Positions 1 to 5,527 of a stretch of 6,593 nt of DNA are shown piece after piece (within the stretch, counting starts at the first letter, position 1; the number at the start of each line of letters is the position of its first letter). Source of the DNA: Deltaproteobacteria bacterium. Its GTDB lineage: Bacteria; Desulfobacterota; Binatia; DP-6. Location: the NCBI GenBank assembly GCA_005879245.1, contig VBLA01000079.1, forward strand, positions 1 through 6,593. The letters are read 5' to 3'. The notes under the pieces are model-generated. The model was not told the origin of the DNA, ran no database searches, and was given only the letters and a program-made list of their open reading frames with translations. The translations under genes and the position numbers were made by a program.

Positions 1-350
1 TCACCCAGGAGGAGTGGCTGCGCCAGCGGATGGCGGCCGGGTGGGCGATGCGGCCGGTCTACGTGCCTCCGCCGCTCGCGCTCATCCCCGCCTTCGTCCT
101 CGAAGTCGTCACCCGGCTGGCGGGGAAGTCCTCGCCGCTCTCGCGCTACAAGATCCGACGCGCGACGGAGAGCCTCTCGTACGACACGACGCGCGCCAGC
201 CTCGAGCTCGGCTGGAAGCCGCTCACCGGCGTGCGCGGGGTGGTCGCCTCAACCGAGCAGGAAGACCGCGCCGTCCGCCGGCTGCTGCTGACGGAACCGG
301 CCCGCACGACGGACATCGCGGCGCCGGACTACGAGCGGAGCTCGTCGTGA
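1..350 (+). CDS. NAD-dependent epimerase/dehydratase-like protein, C-terminal part (5' truncated)
   Basis: The reading frame is open from the first full codon at base 3 to the TGA at 348-350, so about 115 C-terminal residues are visible and the true start lies upstream. The sequence resembles the end of extended short-chain dehydrogenases that act on nucleotide sugars or similar substrates. A proline-rich segment (VYVPPPLALIPAFVLEVVTR) is followed by a segment ending in a Tyr-Asp-Thr-Thr-Arg-Ala stretch and LELGWKPLTGV. The latter matches the common 'D.sra..eLGw.P.....eG' tail of this superfamily. The Rossmann domain and the Tyr-x-x-x-Lys catalytic pair are outside the window, so the substrate and reaction cannot be named. 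The 3' end overlaps the GTG start of the glycosyltransferase gene, which suggests translational coupling and a shared glycan role. The superfamily call is fairly safe; the specific function is unknown. Confidence 0.7.
   Translation, partial: TQEEWLRQRMAAGWAMRPVYVPPPLALIPAFVLEVVTRLAGKSSPLSRYKIRRATESLSYDTTRASLELGWKPLTGVRGVVASTEQEDRAVRRLLLTEPARTTDIAAPDYERSSS
337..340 (+). promoter_or_regulatory. Ribosome binding site deciding the glycosyltransferase start
   Basis: GGAG at 337-340 lies six bases before the GTG at 347-349. The frame stays open far upstream, to about base 14, but that upstream part is a shadow of the epimerase frame. Homology to glycosyltransferases begins only just after this GTG, with a hydrophobic first strand and then the Phe-Pro-Pro and glycine-rich loop. 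The site therefore supports a GTG start with a four-base GTGA overlap of the preceding stop codon. Confidence 0.65.
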
Positions 351-1729
351 AGGCGGAGAAGACCGCGCTGCTGATGGCCTACCGGTTTCCGCCCCAGGGC
401 GGCGGCGGCTCGCTCCGTACCCTCAAGTTCACGAAGTACCTGCGCGAGTTCGGCTGGGAGCCGGTCGTGCACACGGCCCGCGATCCGTTCTGGCCGGTGA
501 CGGACGAGACGCTGCTCCACGACGTCCCGGAGGGCGTGCACGTCTACCGGACGCGGACCTTCGAGTTCGAACGTCTGGAGCAGCGCCTGGCGACGATTTT
601 CAAGCGGCATGACAAGCGGGGCACGAGTCGGCAGCCGGTGGACCGGCCGAGCGGGAAAGCGCCACGACGGCCGGGGCTCAGCGAGACCTTGCGGGCCCAG
701 GTCCACCGGCGGCTGCTCGTTCCTGATCCCCAGATCGCCTGGCTCCCGGGCGCCTTCCTCCACGGCCTGAAGATCGCGCGACGCGAGGCTCCCCGCGTGC
801 TCTACACGAGCTCACCGCCCAACTCGACGCAGCTCCTCGGCGCGCTCCTCGCCGCCGCCGTGCGCAAGCCCTGGGTCGCCGACTTCCGCGATCCCTGGAC
901 CGACGGCATGCGCCGACGGCAGGCCTACGCCGGCAATCGGCTGCGCGGGGCATGCGAGCGTGCCGCCGAGCGGCTGGTCGTGCGCCGTGCCGATCGCATC
1001 CTGGTCACCGCCGAGCCGCTGCGCGCCCGCTTTCTCGCGAAGTATCCCTTCCTCGCGCCCGAGCGGGTCGTGGTGCTCACCAACGGCTACGACCCGGCGG
1101 ACTTCACCGCCTGTACGGGCGGCGCCCGGGAGCTCGAGAGCGAGCGCTTCCACCTGACGGGCGCGGGGAACATCGAGGCGATGTTCGACGCCCGCCCGCT
1201 GCTCCGCGCCGTCGCCGAGCTGACCGCCGAGCATCCGGGCTTTCGGGCCGACCTGCTGGTGAACCTGGTGGGTGCCAAGAAGGGACAGTACGACGCGGAC
1301 ATCCAGGCGCTCGGGCTCACCGATCGCGTCCGGTACGTCGGATGGGTCCCGCACGCGCAGAGCCTCCGCTACCTCCACCAGAGCGACGTGCTCCTCATGT
1401 GCGCCATCACGCAGCCCTCGGGGCAGGGCGAGAAGTTCCCGGCCAAGGGCTTCGAGTACCTCTACCTGCGGAAGCCCGTGCTCTGCCTCTCCGCACCGGG
1501 CGTCACGACCGAGCTCCTGGCCCGGAGCGGCCTTGGCACGGTGGTCGATCCCGCCGACCTCGCGGGTATCAAGGCGGCGCTGCGGACGTTCTACGAGCGG
1601 CGTCATCAGCCTGCCCGTGGCGACGCGGCGTTCATCGCCCGCTTCGACCGTCGGTGTCTGACCGAAAAGCTGGCCGGGATCTTCGACGAGCTGGTGGGCG
1701 CCCCGAGCCGGGCCTCTGTCGCTGCCTAA
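347..1729 (+). CDS. Glycosyltransferase, GT4-like (GT-B fold)
   Basis: Predicted 460-residue cytoplasmic glycosyltransferase with two Rossmann-like domains, expected to move a sugar from a nucleotide donor to a lipid-linked or glycan acceptor. The N-terminal domain opens with strand TALLMAYRFPP (6-16) and a Gly-rich loop (18-21) followed by SLRTLKFTKYL, as in GT4 enzymes. YTSSPPNSTQLLG (153-165) and VADFRDPW (177-184) are also typical of this group. The linker LTNGYDPADF (244-253) leads into the C-terminal donor-binding domain. There, VRYVGWVPH (328-336) and FPAKGFEYLYLRKPVL (364-379) correspond to the usual region around the nucleotide-sugar site. Residues 85-112 form a basic, probably disordered insert. 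No signal peptide or clear membrane segment is seen. It overlaps the epimerase stop by four bases and is followed after 9 nt by the ATP-grasp gene. Donor and acceptor cannot be predicted. The family call is strong, the subfamily less so. Confidence 0.88.
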   Translation: MKAEKTALLMAYRFPPQGGGGSLRTLKFTKYLREFGWEPVVHTARDPFWPVTDETLLHDVPEGVHVYRTRTFEFERLEQRLATIFKRHDKRGTSRQPVDRPSGKAPRRPGLSETLRAQVHRRLLVPDPQIAWLPGAFLHGLKIARREAPRVLYTSSPPNSTQLLGALLAAAVRKPWVADFRDPWTDGMRRRQAYAGNRLRGACERAAERLVVRRADRILVTAEPLRARFLAKYPFLAPERVVVLTNGYDPADFTACTGGARELESERFHLTGAGNIEAMFDARPLLRAVAELTAEHPGFRADLLVNLVGAKKGQYDADIQALGLTDRVRYVGWVPHAQSLRYLHQSDVLLMCAITQPSGQGEKFPAKGFEYLYLRKPVLCLSAPGVTTELLARSGLGTVVDPADLAGIKAALRTFYERRHQPARGDAAFIARFDRRCLTEKLAGIFDELVGAPSRASVAA

Positions 1730-1738
1730 GGCGAACCA

Positions 1739-3046
1739 ATGTCGGCAACCAACGGAAAAGCACTCCCGCCCGCCGTCGTTCTCGGGCTCGGCCAGAACGG
1801 GCTCGCGACCATTCGGGCGCTTGCTCGAATGGGCGTCCCGGTGATCGGGATCGACAACGACCTCGAGCAGCCCGGGGCGCACACGCGCTACGCCCGGAAG
1901 AGTCACTGCCCCGGCTTCTCCACCGAGGGCCCGGAGCTGGCGGACCACTTGATGCGCCTCGGGGCCGACCTTGGACAGAAGGCCGTCCTCTTCCCGAGCG
2001 GGGACATCAACCTGACCGTCGTCTCCGAGAACCGCGAGCGGCTCGCCGCGCACTTCCACATCGTGCTGCCGTCGCGCGAGGTGCTCCGGCGCATCCTCGA
2101 CAAGAAGGTCTTCTACCGCTTCGCGCAGGAGAACGACCTCCCCATCGCCGACACCTGGTTCGTGAACGACGCCGCGGACATCCGCCGGCTCGCCGGCACG
2201 GTGCGCTACCCGTCTCTCATCAAGCCCTACCAGCCGAACGCTGCGTGGCGGCGGGCGTTCGACACGCGGCTCTTCATCGCCAACTCCGCCGAGCAGCTCG
2301 TTCGGCTCTATGACCGCCTGGCCGCGGTGCACACCGATCTCCTGCTCCAGGAGTACATCCCGGGGGGAGACGGCGACCTCTGCTGGGGGGTCACCTACCT
2401 CACCCGCGACGGCGAGCCGGTCGCGCTCTGGACGGGACGCAAGCTGCGTCAGTACCCGCGCGGGTTCGGGACGGCGACCCTCGCCGAGAGCCGCTGGCTG
2501 CCCGACGTGGCCGACGAGACGCTCCGCGCCCTCCGCGCGCTCGGACACACGGGCTACGGCGTGGTCGAGTTCAAGCGCGATGCGCGCGATGGTGTCCTCC
2601 GGATCACCGAGGTCACGGGCGGCCGGACCTGGTTCCCGCACGGGCTCGTGACGCGCTCCGGACTGAACCTCCCCTACATCTGGTACTGCGACGCGCTCGG
2701 CCGGCCGCTGCCGCGCCCGGCACGGGTGAACGCCTTCGACGAGGGCCTGCGCTGGATTCACGAGGAGCGCGATCTGAAGACGGTCGTGCTCTACTTCCTC
2801 GGCCGGGATGGTTTCGGGCTCCGGCAGTGGATCGGGTCGTATCGCGGCCGGCGGACCTACGCCTACGCGGCCTGGGACGATCTCGGTCCGGCGCTCGAGG
2901 CAGTGCGGCGCGTGCTGGAAGCAGGGGTGAATCGGGTGCGGCGGCGCATCTCCGGACGGCCGCGGACTGGCATGCGGCCGACGAGCTCCTGGGACCTCGC
3001 CACGCAGCGTGCGAACCGATCACCCGAGAGGCCATCCGATGAGTGA
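1739..3046 (+). CDS. ATP-grasp superfamily carboxylate-amine ligase-like protein
   Basis: Predicted 435-residue ATP-grasp enzyme. The family activates a carboxylate as an acyl phosphate and joins it to an amine or other nucleophile. The N-terminal pre-ATP domain has VVLGLGQNGLATIRAL (13-28), then VIGIDND (35-41) and FPSGD (85-89). The ATP-binding part has a lysine in PSLIKPY (K162), the hinge segment LLLQEYIPGGDGDL (201-214) and the acidic strand GVVEFKRD (274-281). The final metal-binding strand reads LRITEVTGGRTW (287-298). Many relatives have Glu-x-Asn-x-Arg here; in this protein Thr-Gly-Gly precedes the Arg, so the usual Asn is missing. The architecture resembles predicted ATP-dependent carboligases and D-aspartate ligase-type proteins. 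The ATG start has AAGG at 1728-1731, seven bases upstream, overlapping the stop of the previous gene. The 3' end overlaps the lyase start by eight bases, so the two are probably made together. The substrate is not predictable from sequence alone; a sulfonated acid from the neighbouring enzymes is one hypothesis. Confidence 0.85.
   Translation: MSATNGKALPPAVVLGLGQNGLATIRALARMGVPVIGIDNDLEQPGAHTRYARKSHCPGFSTEGPELADHLMRLGADLGQKAVLFPSGDINLTVVSENRERLAAHFHIVLPSREVLRRILDKKVFYRFAQENDLPIADTWFVNDAADIRRLAGTVRYPSLIKPYQPNAAWRRAFDTRLFIANSAEQLVRLYDRLAAVHTDLLLQEYIPGGDGDLCWGVTYLTRDGEPVALWTGRKLRQYPRGFGTATLAESRWLPDVADETLRALRALGHTGYGVVEFKRDARDGVLRITEVTGGRTWFPHGLVTRSGLNLPYIWYCDALGRPLPRPARVNAFDEGLRWIHEERDLKTVVLYFLGRDGFGLRQWIGSYRGRRTYAYAAWDDLGPALEAVRRVLEAGVNRVRRRISGRPRTGMRPTSSWDLATQRANRSPERPSDE
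3026..3031 (+). promoter_or_regulatory. Ribosome binding site deciding the lyase start
   Basis: GAGAGG at 3026-3031 lies seven bases before the ATG at 3039. An in-frame ATG at 3009 also exists, but it would lengthen the protein by ten residues with no family similarity and has no comparable site upstream. The 3039 start gives an eight-base overlap with the ATP-grasp gene. Confidence 0.6.
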
Positions 3047-4616
3047 CCGGGGGAGAGAGCTCGGCCGCGAGCGGCAGCTCGAGGCCGTGGGCCTCGGCGG
3101 CCGGCTGCTGGAAGGTCCGGGTGCTGAGCTGGTGGCCTCGGCCGGTCGACTCGAGGCGGCCGACGCCCCGATCCTCGATCCGGGTCTCAATGCGGCCGAC
3201 ATCGGGCACGCGATCGTCCTGCTCGAGGCAGGGGTACTCCCGCGCGAGATCGGAAGCCGTCTCGTGCGCGAGCTGCTCGCGCTCCGCCAGGTCCCGCTCA
3301 CGGCGCGCCCGGCGGACCCGCGGCTGGGCGACGCCTTCGCGAACCGCGAGGCGTGGCTCGCCGAGCGCGATGCCGAAGCCGCCGGGTGGCTCTGCGCCGG
3401 ACGCGCGCGCCGCGAAGGCACCACGACGGCCTACCACATCGCCGTGCGCGACCGTCTGCTGGCGTTCGCCGAGGCGCTCATCGGCACCGGCAGCACGCTC
3501 GTTGGACTCGCCGAGTCGCACATCCAGACGCTGATGCCGGACTACACCTACCTCCAGCAGGCGCAGCCGACGACGCTCGGCCACTACCTGCTCGGGTTCG
3601 CGTATCCGGTGCTGCGCGACCTCGACCGCGTGGGGGCCTGCTATGGGCGCACGAACATGAGCCCGGCGGGGGTGGGTGGCGTGAACGGCACGCGCTGGCC
3701 CATCGATCGCGACCGCCTGGCGGCCCTGCTCGGGTTCGACGGCCTCACGACGCACGCCCGCGATGCCATGTGGCAGGCGGATCAGCCCCTCGAGGTGATG
3801 AGCGTGGTCACCGCCGCGCTGCTCAACCTCGATCGGCTGGCCGAGGACCTCCAGGTCTGGGTGACGAGCGAGTTCGATCTCATCGAGCTGTCCGAGCGTC
3901 ACGTGCGCGGCAGCATGGTCATGCCGCAGAAGAAGAACCCGTACGCCCTCGCCTTCGTGCGCGGCGTCGCCAGCGCGACGATCGGGCGGCTCGCCGGGGC
4001 GGCGACGCTCGGCCGCACGCCGTCGGGCCAGATGGACAACCGCATCTTCGCCTACGGCGAGGTGCCGCGTGCGCTCGACCTGGCGACCGAGACGACCCGT
4101 CTCATGGGTGCGGTCCTCGGAGGGCTCACCGTCAACCGCGAGCTCATGGCGCGTCGGGCGCACGAGGGCTGGGCGCAGGCGACCGATCTCGCCGAGGCGG
4201 TGGTGGTCGAGACGGGCCTCGACTACCGCGCCGCGCACCGGGTCGTTGGGCGCGCGGTTCGCCTTGCCAAGGAGCGCGGCGTGTCTCCCGCGGCGCTCTC
4301 GCCGGCGCTCCTGGACGAAGCCGCGAGCGAGCTCGTCGGCCGACCGCTCGGGCTCGAGCGGCGCGCGATCAGCGAGGCGATGGATCCGGCGCGCGGCGTG
4401 GCCGCGCGGCGGGTGCCCGGAGGGGCAGCGCCGGCGGCGGTCCGCGACATGGTCGCCGAGTGTCGCGCCCGACTCGCAGCGGCCAGGGGCTGGGGGGAAG
4501 AGGCGGCGGCCCGCCTGCGTGCCGCCGCGGCGGCGCTCGAGGCCTGCGCGCAGCAGGTCGTCGCAGCTGCCACCGCCACCCCGACGCGCGAAGCGTCCGG
4601 TTCCTCGATCAGCTGA
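3039..4616 (+). CDS. Aspartase/fumarase-superfamily lyase, argininosuccinate lyase-like
   Basis: Predicted 525-residue lyase, longer than the usual ~460 of argininosuccinate lyase because of an Ala-rich C-terminal tail (about 440-525). These homotetrameric enzymes catalyse beta-elimination or the reverse addition. The superfamily loop is clear: GSMVMPQKKNP at 291-301, with Ser292 at the catalytic-base position and Lys298 and Asn300 conserved. The N-terminal region (DIGHAIVLLEAGVL, 54-67), LQQAQPTTLGHYLL (172-185) and the C-terminal ATDLAEAVVVETG (381-393) match argininosuccinate lyases. Three hallmark sites differ. GRSRNDQ is GRARREG (121-127), the His of YTHLQ is Tyr171, and the second Ser of GSSxMP is Met293. 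This argues against ordinary argininosuccinate cleavage. No other arginine-pathway gene is present. Because a ComA-type gene follows, elimination of phosphate from phosphosulfolactate to give sulfoacrylate, as in bacterial coenzyme M synthesis, is a plausible role, as is amine addition to a sulfoacrylate-like acid. The superfamily call is secure; the reaction is inferred. Confidence 0.9.
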   Translation: MSDRGRELGRERQLEAVGLGGRLLEGPGAELVASAGRLEAADAPILDPGLNAADIGHAIVLLEAGVLPREIGSRLVRELLALRQVPLTARPADPRLGDAFANREAWLAERDAEAAGWLCAGRARREGTTTAYHIAVRDRLLAFAEALIGTGSTLVGLAESHIQTLMPDYTYLQQAQPTTLGHYLLGFAYPVLRDLDRVGACYGRTNMSPAGVGGVNGTRWPIDRDRLAALLGFDGLTTHARDAMWQADQPLEVMSVVTAALLNLDRLAEDLQVWVTSEFDLIELSERHVRGSMVMPQKKNPYALAFVRGVASATIGRLAGAATLGRTPSGQMDNRIFAYGEVPRALDLATETTRLMGAVLGGLTVNRELMARRAHEGWAQATDLAEAVVVETGLDYRAAHRVVGRAVRLAKERGVSPAALSPALLDEAASELVGRPLGLERRAISEAMDPARGVAARRVPGGAAPAAVRDMVAECRARLAAARGWGEEAAARLRAAAAALEACAQQVVAAATATPTREASGSSIS

Positions 4617-4674
4617 GCCGACTTCGGGCGTCCTCACCGGCCGCCTACCTACCGTAGTTCACGACGAATTTCGC

Positions 4675-4681
4675 TGGAGGG
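4675..4681 (+). promoter_or_regulatory. Strong ribosome binding site of the ComA-like gene
   Basis: TGGAGGG at 4675-4681 is the best Shine-Dalgarno match in the window and lies seven bases before the ATG at 4689. It follows the only sizeable gap between genes (4617-4688), which is somewhat less G+C-rich than the genes. I see no convincing promoter boxes or terminator hairpin in that gap, so this gene is probably still read from the same transcript but translated independently. Confidence 0.65.
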
Positions 4682-4688
4682 TCAACGC

Positions 4689-5522
4689 ATGCGTAGCTTC
4701 CTGTCTCTGCCCGGGCGCTCCACCAAGCCGCGGGAAGAGGGCCTCACTCACGTGCTCGATAAGGGACTCGGCCTCCGCCAGGTCGAGGACATGCTGGCGA
4801 CGGCCTCGAGCTACATCGACATCGTCAAGTTCGGCTGGGGCACCGGCTACCTCACGCAGAACATCGAGGCGAAGATCGAAGCGTACCGGGAGGCCGGGAT
4901 CGCGACCTGCTTCGGCGGCACGCTCCTCGAGCTGGCCATCATCCAGGGCCGCTTCGACGAATACCGGCGTCTCCTCCGGCGCCTCAACATGACCCACGTC
5001 GAGCTGTCGACCGGGATCATCGAGCTCACGATCGAGGAGCGGCAGAAGTACGTCCGCGCGCTCGCGCGCGACTTCGTCGTCTTCTCCGAGGTCGGGTCGA
5101 AGGATGCGCAGCACATCATCCCGCCCTACCGGTGGGTGGAGCAGGTGGAAGCCGACCTGGCGGCGGGCAGCTGGCGCGTGATCTGCGAGGCCCGGGAGAG
5201 CGGCACCGTCGGCATCTACCACAGCAACGGCGAGGTGAAGGCGGGTCTCATCGAGGAGATCGTCGCCCGCGTCGACGTGAGCCGGCTGCTCTTCGAGGCG
5301 CCCCAGAAGGCGCAGCAGGCCTGGCTCGTCCAGAAGTTCGGCCCCAACGTCAACCTCGGCAACATCCCGTCGAGCGACGTGATCGCCCTCGAGACCGTCC
5401 GCGTTGGCCTCCGCGCCGATACGATGGCCGACCTCTTCGACGTGGCAAGCTGGAACGCGCGCCGGGCCGACCCGGCGGCCACCCCGCTGACCGGTGCCAA
5501 CGCGCACCGCCGCTCTCGGTGA
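4689..5522 (+). CDS. comA: Phosphosulfolactate synthase (ComA family)
   Basis: Predicted 277-residue TIM-barrel enzyme of the ComA family. The characterised reaction is addition of sulfite to phosphoenolpyruvate, giving (2R)-phospho-3-sulfolactate. This is the first step of coenzyme M synthesis in many methanogens and in Xanthobacter (XcbB1); YitD of Bacillus is another bacterial homologue. Family features run in order: GLTHVLDKGLGLRQVEDML (18-36), YIDIVKFGWGT (42-52), CFGGT (74-78), VELSTG (104-109), SEVGSKDA (133-140), ICEARESGTVGIY (165-177), FEAPQK (202-207) and FGPNVNLGNI (217-226). The acidic and basic residues expected around the phosphate and Mg sites (Asp24-Lys25, Lys47, Glu105, Glu134, Lys138, Glu167, Arg169, Glu203) are present, so the enzyme looks intact. 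The last 22 residues are an Ala/Arg-rich tail that is probably disordered. The next coding region begins right at its stop. ComB, ComC and ComDE genes are absent here. The family assignment is strong; use for coenzyme M itself is doubtful. Confidence 0.92.
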   Translation: MRSFLSLPGRSTKPREEGLTHVLDKGLGLRQVEDMLATASSYIDIVKFGWGTGYLTQNIEAKIEAYREAGIATCFGGTLLELAIIQGRFDEYRRLLRRLNMTHVELSTGIIELTIEERQKYVRALARDFVVFSEVGSKDAQHIIPPYRWVEQVEADLAAGSWRVICEARESGTVGIYHSNGEVKAGLIEEIVARVDVSRLLFEAPQKAQQAWLVQKFGPNVNLGNIPSSDVIALETVRVGLRADTMADLFDVASWNARRADPAATPLTGANAHRRSR

Positions 5523-5527
5523 CGGCC

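Noticed and set aside
952..2313. Long + strand frame of 453 codons
   Set aside because: It is an alternate frame through two real genes, with Arg/Ala/Pro-rich nonsense translation.
812..2761. Long open frame on the - strand (649 codons) across the glycosyltransferase and ATP-grasp genes
   Set aside because: It is antisense to two genes with clear motifs. Its translation is rich in Arg, Glu, Gly and Pro with no recognisable domain, as expected for the antisense of high-GC codons.
2613..4637. Long open frame on the - strand (674 codons) across the lyase gene
   Set aside because: It lies opposite a lyase with intact superfamily motifs. Its Arg-rich, low-complexity translation shows no domain, so it is a GC-driven artefact.
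3353..4657. Alternate + strand frame within the lyase gene
   Set aside because: It has no domain and strong Arg/Gly/Ala bias, and the overlapping frame carries the lyase signature.
4617..4688. Possible terminator or internal promoter in the only sizeable gap
   Set aside because: The only inverted repeats seen have four-base arms with no U-rich tail, and no convincing -35/-10 pair could be identified.
4689..5522. Reading the window as a methanogen coenzyme M locus
   Set aside because: No ComB, ComC, ComDE or other methanogen gene is present, the neighbours are bacterial glycan-type genes, and ComA homologues are known in bacteria.
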